DNA from: Chlamydiota bacterium
Lineage (GTDB): Bacteria > Chlamydiota > Chlamydiia > Chlamydiales > Parachlamydiaceae
Assembly: GCA_013286075.1 (NCBI GenBank)
Contig: JABDGJ010000013.1
Coordinates: 1-26,168, forward strand
Direction of reading: 5' to 3'
DNA: 26,168 bases
Below the pieces are notes generated by a model. It saw nothing but the letters and a program-made list of their open reading frames with translations, was not told where the DNA came from and did no database searches. Each line of letters starts with the position of its first letter. Position 1 is the stretch's first letter. This document shows positions 1 through 10,600 of this stretch, one piece after another. The position numbers and the translations under genes are program-made.

Positions 1-15
1 GCACGGGCAAGTGGT

Positions 16-807
16 CTAGAGAGTATAGTGAAGGGGTATAGGATCGCCACTCATGCTAATAAAATCATGCGACTCTACGATTGCTCCATCGACTTTAATT
101 TCCACGGTACAAAGCTTTTCAGAAGTAGCTAATCGATTTCCTGTCTCGATAGTCACTCCAAATGTATAAGTTCCAGATTCTGTAAAGGGGCCAAATGCAA
201 TCCCATTTCCCGCCCGATTGTTCAAAGAAAAACTTCCCAATGTTTGTGTACATCCACCTGGAGTTTGGACAAAAACAGTTGCTTGTCCTGCCTCTTCAGT
301 GAAAGAAGGATGCACCGTGAAAAAACCAGCCAATTCTCTTTCTTTTTCAGAATGTTTGAGAGTGAATGACTTAGGGAGTTTTTTATGTCGAGTCAAAGGA
401 AAATCCCTATCTAATAACCCATTCGTCACCCTTGAATAAGAGGAGGAAGAGGAAGGCCATGACCCAGAATAATAGGAGGAATAAGAGGATGGATAAGAAG
501 AGTACCGGCAACGACCTGAATAATCGGAAGAATAACAAGAATCAAAATAATTCGAATAACTACAATAAGAATCATGACAATGTCCGTGACTTGAGCATGA
601 AGCAGCATATCCAATCCCTGCTCCTACAGCAATAACAGCAATCCCAGCAATAATATATGCAGCCCGTAACCGAGAAGCTTCTTCTTGATCATTTACCATA
701 ATTTCTTGAGAAGACAAGGAAGCTCGGCAAACAAATAAAAAACAGCAGGAAATCATCAACAGATGAATCCATGCACGTACTTCTTTTTTTTCTATACACC
801 AAAACAT
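16..807 (-). CDS. Secreted or anchored Ser/Tyr/Cys-rich protein of unknown function
   Basis: I do not recognise the family. The open frame runs to an ATG at 811-813, but AGGA (complement of 814-817) abuts that ATG and lies 6 nt before the ATG at 805-807, so I take the latter, giving 263 aa. A hydrophobic stretch near residues 15-27 looks like a signal peptide or anchor. A second hydrophobic segment at about 49-69 (rich in Ile, Ala, Gly) could be a transmembrane helix. Residues 70-125 are low complexity, dominated by Ser and Tyr with several Cys and His. The C-terminal part, about 155-263, alternates polar and hydrophobic residues in a way suggesting a beta-sandwich. It is divergent from the BatE-like gene. 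An envelope or surface location is inferred; function is unknown. Confidence 0.7.
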   Translation of the reverse strand: MFWCIEKKEVRAWIHLLMISCCFLFVCRASLSSQEIMVNDQEEASRLRAAYIIAGIAVIAVGAGIGYAASCSSHGHCHDSYCSYSNYFDSCYSSDYSGRCRYSSYPSSYSSYYSGSWPSSSSSYSRVTNGLLDRDFPLTRHKKLPKSFTLKHSEKERELAGFFTVHPSFTEEAGQATVFVQTPGGCTQTLGSFSLNNRAGNGIAFGPFTESGTYTFGVTIETGNRLATSEKLCTVEIKVDGAIVESHDFISMSGDPIPLHYTL

Positions 808-881
808 TGTCATTCCTATTTAGTGATAATAAAAAATACACTATATATATCACTCATTCGAAAATCAATATTTTTTTACCC

Positions 882-1589
882 ATGTTTTTTTTTCTTAGTT
901 TGTTTTTCCCTTTCTTCATAGGCTGTTCCCCTACCGAGCAACAAGCGATGGAACACTATATGCGTGGCATTCAAGCCACTACCTATGAAGAACAAAACGA
1001 AGAATTTAACCAGACTATATCTCTCTTGCTCGAACTACAAAAAAATCAGAAAATACAAGGGGATGAATTGCTAGGAGATACCTTTGTTCAGTTCAGAGAG
1101 TATCCTTGGGCGCTTTTGTATTACTACCGCTTACGAGAAACACCAGAAGATAAGATTCGGCAGGCCAAAATAATGGGACAACTTCCTACTTCTTCTGCCT
1201 ATTCTTTCTCCCGGAAAACAATAGAGAGTATCCTATCTCGTGGAGTTTTTGCAACTCTGGTGGGAATGGTGTTTCTTGTGTTTTCATGGGCAATATGGGT
1301 TCCAAAAAAAACGAACAAGAGGTTGGCTATCATGACCTCTCTTGTATTATTTATTTGGAGTCTTCTTTTTTTCTATCGGTTCTCTTTTATTCCACTAGAA
1401 GGGGTGCTGATTCAAGCATCCGGATTGTATCGCTATCCCACCTTAGAATCTCCCCAACTCATAGAAATTCCATTATTTGGCGGATCAAAAATAGACGTTT
1501 TGCAAATCACTGATGACGGAGAATGGGTAAAGATCAGCGCAAATGACCTTGTCGGATATCTTCCTACTTCAAAAATTAGACTTATATAA
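882..1589 (+). CDS. BatE-like membrane lipoprotein with TPR-like and SH3-like regions
   Basis: This encodes 235 aa from the ATG at 882. The frame is open from 771, but that start would run 37 bases into the divergent neighbour, whereas 882 puts a hydrophobic leader directly before a lipobox-like F-I-G-C (Cys15). Next comes a helical region resembling one TPR unit (ALLYYYRLRETPEDKIRQAK), then two transmembrane helices at about residues 119-139 and 147-166, and a C-terminal domain of about 60 residues with the bacterial SH3 pattern (GLYRYPTLES, then DGEWVKIS and VGYLPTSKI). TPR, two helices and SH3 in that order is the architecture of BatE proteins from Bat (aerotolerance) operons. No other Bat gene is visible here, so the role is open. 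The leader has no Lys or Arg, which is unusual, and there is no clear Shine-Dalgarno. Confidence 0.72.
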   Translation: MFFFLSLFFPFFIGCSPTEQQAMEHYMRGIQATTYEEQNEEFNQTISLLLELQKNQKIQGDELLGDTFVQFREYPWALLYYYRLRETPEDKIRQAKIMGQLPTSSAYSFSRKTIESILSRGVFATLVGMVFLVFSWAIWVPKKTNKRLAIMTSLVLFIWSLLFFYRFSFIPLEGVLIQASGLYRYPTLESPQLIEIPLFGGSKIDVLQITDDGEWVKISANDLVGYLPTSKIRLI

Positions 1590-1616
1590 AAAAATATTTT
1601 ATATAAAATTTTGCAA

Positions 1617-1645
1617 TTGTTTTTAATTTAAAAATAGTTTATTAT
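1617..1645 (+). promoter_or_regulatory. Candidate sigma70-type promoter for the giant gene
   Basis: TTGTTT (1617-1622) and TATTAT (1640-1645) are separated by 17 nt in the 91-bp AT-rich gap before the ATG at 1681. The -10 matches consensus at five of six bases, the -35 only at the TTG. Such matches are common in AT-rich DNA, so this is tentative. No Shine-Dalgarno precedes the ATG. Confidence 0.35.
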
Positions 1646-1680
1646 CATCCTAACTTTATTTTTCATTAATTGTTTTTATA

Positions 1681-4600
1681 ATGTTACTAATCGGTCAAAT
1701 ATTTAAAGGTGTTGCTTCTATCGCCTTACAGAAATGCGAACATACAATTTCTGCTACTGTGATTCAAAAAACAGACCAGCTTTGGGAATCGTACGGACGT
1801 TATTTGATTCATGTTTCTACGACTGTGAGGAGATTTTGCGCATACAAATCTTCCTCTAAGGTTGAGGACACTCTTCTCGCTTCGATCCCAGAATTTATAC
1901 AAGACTCTGCGCTTGCACAAATTCAACAATCTTATAGTAAAGAACAAGCAGATAAACAGACGGAAAGAGAGCCATCCAAGCCCTCCTCTTTACACGATTC
2001 TTCAATTCCAAACAAAACCGTTACTTTGGAAGAATTGGATACAGTCGTAAAGAATATGACGGAAGATCCGATGGCTTTAGGGGCTATCATTGCGGCGAAA
2101 TCAGACTCTCCAAAAAAGAAAGAAGAATTTCGGATGATTCAAGAGGGAGAAAACCGTCTCAAAAAACTTCTGACATCACATGATTTTGATTACTCAAGTA
2201 CGGGAGAGAGAAATAGTCGTTGGGAGACGTGTGTAACACAAACCGCACAAAGTGCCGTGGAATCCGTTCGAAATTTAAAAGCAGGAGAACGATGGCTGTT
2301 TTCAGGTTCATGTGGAAAAAAAGAATTTGCACTCGGATCGACCATCAGTAAAGGGATAGAACAATGCAAGAGAGCGGGAGTAACCATAGATCCAGTCATC
2401 CTGCAACTCGCCCAATCTGGATTCCTCCGCAATCCGATCGGTTTTGTGACAACTTTTGTCAAAGGTTCGTTGGAGCCTATGACACAAGAAGCCTTACATC
2501 TCCTAGAAACGTTTGGATTAGGAGAGACAGACAATAATTCTTCCCGTATAGCCAAGGACCTGATTTCTCATATTGATACTTGGATGCCCCATTCGCAACG
2601 AACGATTTCTCCTGCTTTAGCCAAACGTCTTCCGAGGTGGCTAGCTGCTCATCTCGATAGTTGGGCACAAGAAGGGATCTTGAGTGGTTTTCTCGAATTT
2701 GTCCCTCCAGGATCTTTTTACGACCACATTAAGTTTTTTATCAACTCCTGGAGCTCTGTTAGAACAGCTGAGCAGAGAATGACGTGGATAAAGGATTTAG
2801 AAGAACGTCTTTTATCCCGATGTTCTCAAATAGCGTCTGGTTCTTCTATCAACGCAAATCATCTATTAGAAACGATGACTAGTACGGTAACTTCTTCTAT
2901 GCCTTTTGCACTGAAGAATTTTGTGGAATCGGCTATTCTTTCTGATTTTGCAGACGTCTGGTTTGAAATCGTTAAGGAAAAAAATCAGGAGACTTTTACC
3001 GTTTTGGTATACGGTTCAGGGGCCGCGCAACAGTACCACCCCCTTGATTTCAACGGCCGAATCCAATGGCCACTTCGATGTAAAAATGTATCAAAAGAGG
3101 AGTTAAATGAGCGGTTTTTCTATTGTTTGATCGAACATACTCTGGAAGCTTGTAGAAACCCAGTATCTCGCTCCTCTACAGAGGCAATTTTTGGACCTCT
3201 TGGAGTAGTAGCTCATCTCGGACAACCAAACCTGATTCCAAGACTAGATAAGAGAGCTGCTCCCTTATCGAGGATAAAAAAAATCGACATGGTAGATATG
3301 CGTCTTTCCGATCCAAAACTGATTCCTGGAATGGCTTCATTTATTCTACTTCGAAATACTCTCGTACAAGCTTGTCGCCCCTTTTTAGTAGGAGAAAAAC
3401 TTTCTTTTCCGGATGTCAATACTGCGCAACAGATAGAATTGGCCGCGGAAAAGACCATGGCAGCAGCAGAGCGCGTGAAAGAAAAACTTCCTCCCAATCA
3501 ATTAGATCAATTGCACTCGATGTATAAAGACATTCACTTGGCATCGATAAAAATAGAACCGGTTGTGCAATCTCCTGTGCAGAGTGCAACAACGACAGAA
3601 GATGTAGATCCTTCTTCGTTAATTTGGCCTACAATTACCGGTTTTTTGAAAGGAGCAGGTCTTCCTGTTGAAACTCTTACACACTATACCGAATTGTTTG
3701 TTTTTGCGTTTGGTGAAGAATTCCGCACACCATTGGAAACTCTTGCTAAAACATTCTCGCAAAAGCTCGATCCTAGCAAAACCATACAAGAAAAAGGGTT
3801 CTTTTCTCTTTCCACTATTTTTCCTCCCTCCGCACCTGCAGAAAAGGAATCATCTACACCACCAACCGGATGGATTCGGACACTTTTATATGGAACCCAA
3901 CCACAATTGTCTTCGAAAATAAAAGAATCATCTACACCAGCCGTAGGATGGATTCGGACAATTCTATATGGAGCCCAAGCACAAATGGCTTGGAAAATAT
4001 TTGGATTGTATCAGGTCTTCTCCCAAATCTATTTTTTGGGAGCAAACTTCACTTTCACATTGGGTGGCTATGTCAGTTATTTGGGATGGCAGATAGCGCC
4101 TCATTTTATTCCTGTTTCTCTCCGAATTTGGCTTCGAGATTCCTTATCAGCCTTACAGCATGAAATATATGGAATGTTTTGCACAGCAATTCTTCGTGCT
4201 GTGATTTCCCCTGAAAAACTGAAAGAACTGCAAAGCCAGATAAAACCGATCCTAGAAAATATTCTCGATAAACGGAAAATTGACTTCCGGATAGAACCTG
4301 CTCAAACTTGCGTCAAAGAGATCCCGATTTCCTTAAAGCCTTCCAAAGAACAAAGAATCACTGAATTGCCTAAACCATCGATTAAAATGCAAAAACTTAC
4401 AGAGCCGCCTAAAGCAACGATTGAAATGGAAAAATTTTTTGATGACACTCCATGCGAGAATTGGGAGCTATACGATTGTGAAGCGCCTTTACATGCTGAA
4501 AATATGCACGAGGTTCTTTCCTCCTGGAAAACGATTCGGGAACCCGCTCTCCTTGCTTTGCAACTTCTCCGCTTAGAACTTCCAAACAAAACAGATCTAT

Positions 4601-7600
4601 GGGAGAAAGTAGAGAATCCATCAACCATTATAGAAACTCTCTCCGAACTTTCGCTAGAAGTGGCAGATTGGCGCGATAGACCCCATTTACATGCCGAAAA
4701 AATCATCATTCTTCACCGGATTCTTGCGATTATGGACTGTCTTGAGCGAAACCGGTCCCATTCTCCCTTAAAAAATGGGTTATCAATCAACGGTTGTGAT
4801 CTAATCATTTGGTTTCAGGGCGACAAATGTCAAATGAGAGATGATATTCTCTTACGAAAAGCAGAAGAGACCATTGACTATTTTTATCCTGGACTAGATC
4901 TTCATACGCATTATGACAAGGACGCGATCAAAAAAATGCGAGAAGATCGATGGTTTTCTTATCCCACTATTACACCTAACGGGATTTTGTCTGACTTTAG
5001 AAACAATGGAAATCCTTTCTTCAAACCGAATCATTTTCCCGAACTTGTGTATTATGAGAAACTTCTAAAAAAGAATGAAAATAACTTACATAGCCGTTTA
5101 ATCGAATATAGAAAAGAAAATGGGCAGGTGTACGAAAACCTCTCTTTCCAAAGTCAGATTGTTGTTCTTGCGAATTCAGTCAACTTTTTTCTAAAAGCAC
5201 CGCCTCTCGTTCCCAAGTCATTTGCCATGTTACGCTTTCAATCTCTTCTTTGCAGCTACTGCTCAAGAATAGATTATTGCCTACAGCCCTTTTATTTTGG
5301 GAAAGAGAATGTAGTGAATCAACGTTTTCCAAAAGATATTGCTTCTTCTTTTTTCATACAGATACAACGTGTACAAGTTCCGCTTGGTATGGAATCAATC
5401 AACGAACCAAAAAAACAGAAAGAAAAACCGACGGATCCACACATTAAAACCTATACTGAAATATCTGAGTATTTATCACCTCATCATTTTTCCCAGTCAG
5501 AAATCATGCAAAACTATCACCGCGATTCTGCCCCCACTATACAAACACTGCATTTGCTGATGAGTCGAGTCGATCCAAAGGATCAAATCGCTCGGTTATG
5601 CGCATGGATTCATCGAAAAACTACTCCATTCAAAAAAATCGATCTCTTTTTTTTTATTGCCTGTGTATCGCGTCCATATGCTTTAGAGTCTTTTTTAGAG
5701 GATTCCCCCGAATCCATTGACATATTGTATGCAGCTTGTAAAAAACTCCTCTCTACTAGGGAATATCAAGATGGATGGATGGATTGCACGCTCGACTATC
5801 AACCTTACGAAAATTTATTTTGTTTAATTCTATATATCAAAAAACGAATACGCCACTTACACCCAACAGCAGGAGCTAAATTTGAAAAAATAGAGGGCCT
5901 CTTGCGATTCTCAACTCGGAGAAAAGACGCCGCGTTAAATGCTTTACTTCTAAATAGTAAAGAGCAGCTACCAGATTCAACATTCGTCATCATGAATCTA
6001 TTGTCTTATTCATTTTTTCCGGCTTTTAAATGGGATAACTTCGAAAATGGACCCATAGAACAATCCTTAGTCAAAATGAGGGTGGAGAGAAATGAACAAA
6101 TTCGAGCCATTTTCAATTGCCAAAAAGAAAGAAATTCCCTCTGCAGGTTGATTCTCTCTCAATTGCAGATTCCACTCCCTGGCAAAGAATCTGCAGATTG
6201 GACCTGGAATCCTGCACAAGGGATTGCAACGCTCGGTTCTCTCTTGCTCGATTTTAATCGAGGAATTGTATTAAACATACGCTCTATGCAATCCAACTCT
6301 TCTTCTCAACAAGAGTCGATAGAACATCTAGCGACAATCAAAACAACAATCTCCTATAACGAGCCTAGCGCAAAAAAATGGGTAGATCTTCCTCCCACCA
6401 TCAAAAAAACGTGGAAAAGTAAAAAAAATCTGAACGAGTTGTTATTTGATTCCGATTCAGGCACCCTCTTTTCCGTAGCTGTATCACAGCCCATAAGCAA
6501 AGAAATCGTCGAAGAGCCGCCAGTCCGATCTGAATTGGAAACAATTCCTCCTTCTCAATTTCCCCGAAGTTTTCAACATTTCCGCAGTTTTTGCCCTTTA
6601 GATCAAATCACATGCCACGCCTCTCCAGGTTGTTTGTATCCTACCTCCTTGTCTTTTGATCCTTATTCTCTTTCTTTTTCTGTAAAGCAATTGCCAGACG
6701 GATCGATATGTGCTTTTTCTGAAGAAATCCAAGGGTATTGGGTAGCGTCGGAACAAAGTCACGTGGGATTAGGTGCTTTTCCTAGTTATTTGCTATTGGA
6801 AAATCAACAAAAACAAAAAATTGTATTAATTCCGAAAAGAGGTTTAGCAGAAACAACGGGATATGGAATCCTTGTGAAATATACCGGATTGTTAGGTACC
6901 TTAGCCCGGAATGCGATTTCCTCTTCTGCAAACGAATTCTATCAGTATTATGTCGATGAAACAGGGTTGCTTCGAAGCGACAACCCTCAAGCCCTTGCTT
7001 ATCTCATTCTTCTTTATGTGATGCAATATGATGCTGAAAGAGCCTTAGCAGCAACAGAAGAACTGGAGAGAGTGGGGCGACTCCATCCATTGCCAAGATC
7101 GCTGCACAATCAACTGATTCCTCTTGCCTTTTTTCCAATACCAGTGGCTGAAAAAATTACTGTCCGTCTTTTTTCTCTTCTGCAAGAAAACAGTATGCTG
7201 CATGCAGAGGAAGGACAGAAAATTCCAGAAATTATGGATCTCGAAGATAAGCTCGGTTTATTGCTCAGTTTGTATTGCTTAAAACGGGATACATACATGG
7301 ATTCTTATCAACAGTGGTTGCTATTCAAAAAATGTGTCCGTCATCTTAAAGGAATGCTTTCTCTCCTTGAAATTCACCCTAGTATAAAAAAAACATTTTT
7401 GAAAATCGGTTGGGAAGCGCTTGTGTTGCAATTGCTCCCTCAAAAACAAAAGGAAGGGATTGAGTGCATTGAAAAAGCGCATTCTGTCACCCTCGGAATT
7501 GTAGATCGAGTACAGAGCATGGTGCAACATCTTCCTTTTATTCCTTCTTTTCTTCCCGATATGAATTTAGAATTAGGAAGTTTGCTGAGTGGAGGCAAAA

Positions 7601-10600
7601 ACACAATTGTGAAAGCGGGGGTTGATTCTTTGCCATCTTTGCAAAAATTCGGAATGAAATTTTCCACATTTACTCATAAAGAAAAGATGGCAAGTAATTA
7701 TTGTCCTATCGAAGATTTGCCTTTGCCATCGCAACGAACACTTATTCCTCTTTTCTTGACTTACTATTCTGTAGCCGAAGGCAAACAGGGTGAAAAAAAG
7801 AAAAAATGGTTGCAAGATGAACTTGGCTATATCCAAACCGGATGGAATGACTCTTCAAAAGAGCTCATCCGTTTGCTTCTTCGCGTATGCAATGTCTCTC
7901 TTTTGGATTCTATAACACCGAGCAAATTATCCCGATTATCCTCAAATGCACTACAAAAAAAACTATCCACTCTTGAATTAGAGCTGCAAAAAATCAATAA
8001 AAATAAACCAGATAATACCAATAAAAGCATAAAAAATAGCCCCTTCATCAAAGCGAGTGCAGAATTGACGAAATTTTTTGAAGATCTCCATTCTTCACTC
8101 AATGGAATAGAGCAAGGAAAAGCCATTGGAAAAATTGCAAAAGCTGGAATTGCTCACATTGTGGGAAGCACTGCTGAAAAAGCGATTAATCCTGCAGCAT
8201 TTATTTCTTCCGCATTGTATTGGCCGAATAAAATGTATCAAGCCTATCAGCAAACGATTGGGACTGTTACTTCAACGCTCTACCAAGCGCATAAAAATGT
8301 TGAAAAACTCCAAGAGGCTGCAAAAATTGCGCAATCGATTCTTCCTTCCAAGAAAGTCAATCCCTCTCACTACCATCCAGTATCTCTTCCCAATGTTGAA
8401 AAAATGAGAGAACAAGATCGCCATTTTGATTTGTTTTTTAGCAAGCTATATGCCTCCATTTTTGCAGAAGAACCGACCAGAACCCCAGAACAGCAAAAAA
8501 GGGGAGATAAACTTTTTTATTTGCACTCTAAACAAAACCTGGGTCGAGTTCTTACTACCTTAAAAAAGGCAAGCGTGAGCTGGAAGCAAAAGATACGAGA
8601 AGAGCGTCGAAAAATTCTTTCCGTAGTGAATCAAGACCATCAGGAAGATCGGGTCACTTTTGAAGAACTGCAAAGATTTTTTGGGACGGGGGAGATAACA
8701 GCATTAAAAAGAGTGAAATTTTCCCCTCAGAATTACTCGCTTATACAAGAAGCATTTGGCCGTTATCTGGTACAAAAAACGAGACTGGATCAGATAGAGC
8801 GTGCCTTACAATTCGCGGAAAAGGCTTTTCACTCTATCGAAAAAGGAGATAAAGAAAAAACAGAGGAAGTTCTAGAGTCATTGGCTCATGAATTGCGAAC
8901 AAAACGGATCTATGATCTAAACATGTCTCCTCAACTAGCGTGTTTGTATTTAATTTTTGAATCGACATTTAAAACAATGTTATGGGAGCAACAAGCAGAA
9001 ACTTTGCAAAATGTTTTGGAAGGAAAGGAAGCCAATGTCGTAATGGAATTGTTAATGTCATTTGGAAAAACGTTTTTTGGAATACCTACTATTGCAGCTC
9101 ATCAAGCCAATGGGGACCAAATTGTGATGCTGTTATGGCCCCCCTCTATGTATGAAACAAATACTTCACAGATTAGCAGACAGAGTGCGCTTCTTTGTGG
9201 TCAAACTGTCCATGCATTAAAAGTAAATCGCAATATGCCGCTTACAGATGATCGACTAGATGCTATCCTCATGCTCCTTGAAAGAGCGCGAACAAACAAA
9301 GGGGTCCTTAGTTTGACTCCAAAAGATGTGCAGGCTCTTGACTTATTGCTTGTCGAAATCTTGCGAAAAGCTTCTCGAGCACAAAAATACAGTTATTCCG
9401 CTTTGCAAAAATTGCAACGGATTTTGTTTATCATTCAAACAAAAGGAAAAGCGATCGGCGATGAAGCTCATGAGCTCATTACTCATAATAAACAACTCAA
9501 CTATACTGCGGGAGCTCTATCTACACTTCCCATTACGCAAGTGCAAGCAATGCAATTTGCCATGCACTATCTTTTAGAAGATGAAGAAATCTTACAGAGA
9601 ATTCGGAAAAAAAATGGACTGATTAGTTTCTCAAAAGAAGCGTACTTTTTGAGAATAAAGGCTGTTGCAGAGCGAATGGCAGCCTATTTTGTACCTGAAA
9701 ATTCCCCTGCACAAAAAGAACTCGAATTGTATTTGAGGGGATGTGCAAAAGAAATTCCGGGTTGGATAAAAAAACATCGTCATGCACAAGCGATCTATAT
9801 GGCTCGAGGAATTTTATCTCAATTATTCCCAAATCTTATTTTAGGCCATAGTGTACATGTCCATTTTGGAGAATCACATCAGAATAATGGAGAATATGCG
9901 CGCCCTTATAGTAGTAACGATCATCCGGTAGAAGAATCTACTTATCAAAGTCCTTATGAAGCGCACATCAAGAGTCTTGTGATGCTTCTTCACAAAGGAC
10001 TAGACAAAACACAAATCAGAGATGTATGCGACCTTCTCTACCAGAAAGCCCGAGAACAAAACAAGGAATTGGGCATTTCTCCAGAACTCACATCTTATGG
10101 AAGATGCCTAACAAAATGGTTTCCAGAAATAGAATTTAGAAGCTCGCTGTTTTACGAGCCAATCATACCAAAGGAAATTGGATTCGACCAAGAGATTATT
10201 TTTCACTACCACATATTTTTTATTACTCCTCAAATCACCTATTTTGAAGGACGAATGTCCAGCAATTCGCATAATCTTTGCTCGATGTTTGCTTCTGGTT
10301 TTTATGACACAGGGACACCTTATAACGCAGGGATTTATCCTGGCACACTTTTGGCAAGGGCTGGAACTTTAGAAAAAGCAATTGATGTGATTAAATCTAA
10401 ATCGACAAAGGATTGCATACACAAAATCCAAGCGACCACTCCCCCTGAAGTATTGGATGAGGTCCTTCGTGACTATTTCAAAGCAGGCACTCATTTTACA
10501 GCCTTAATTGATGGAGGTGCACAATTGACCGGTTTAAACAACAGAACCGTTGCGGAAAAAATGGTTTTGCATACAAAAGAAAACCGACCTGATATACGGG

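Noticed and set aside
426..635. Two low-complexity frames, one on each strand, opposite the Ser/Tyr-rich tract
   Set aside because: They are out-of-frame readings of the repetitive Ser/Tyr codons of the minus-strand gene.
771..881. Longer start for the BatE-like gene at ATG 771
   Set aside because: It would overlap the divergent gene and bury the lipobox behind 37 extra residues; ATG 882 gives a plausible lipoprotein leader.
3870..4163. 97-codon frame with repeated MDSD.{0,1}.IWSP-like text
   Set aside because: It is an alternate-frame shadow of the 78-bp tandem repeat in the giant gene.
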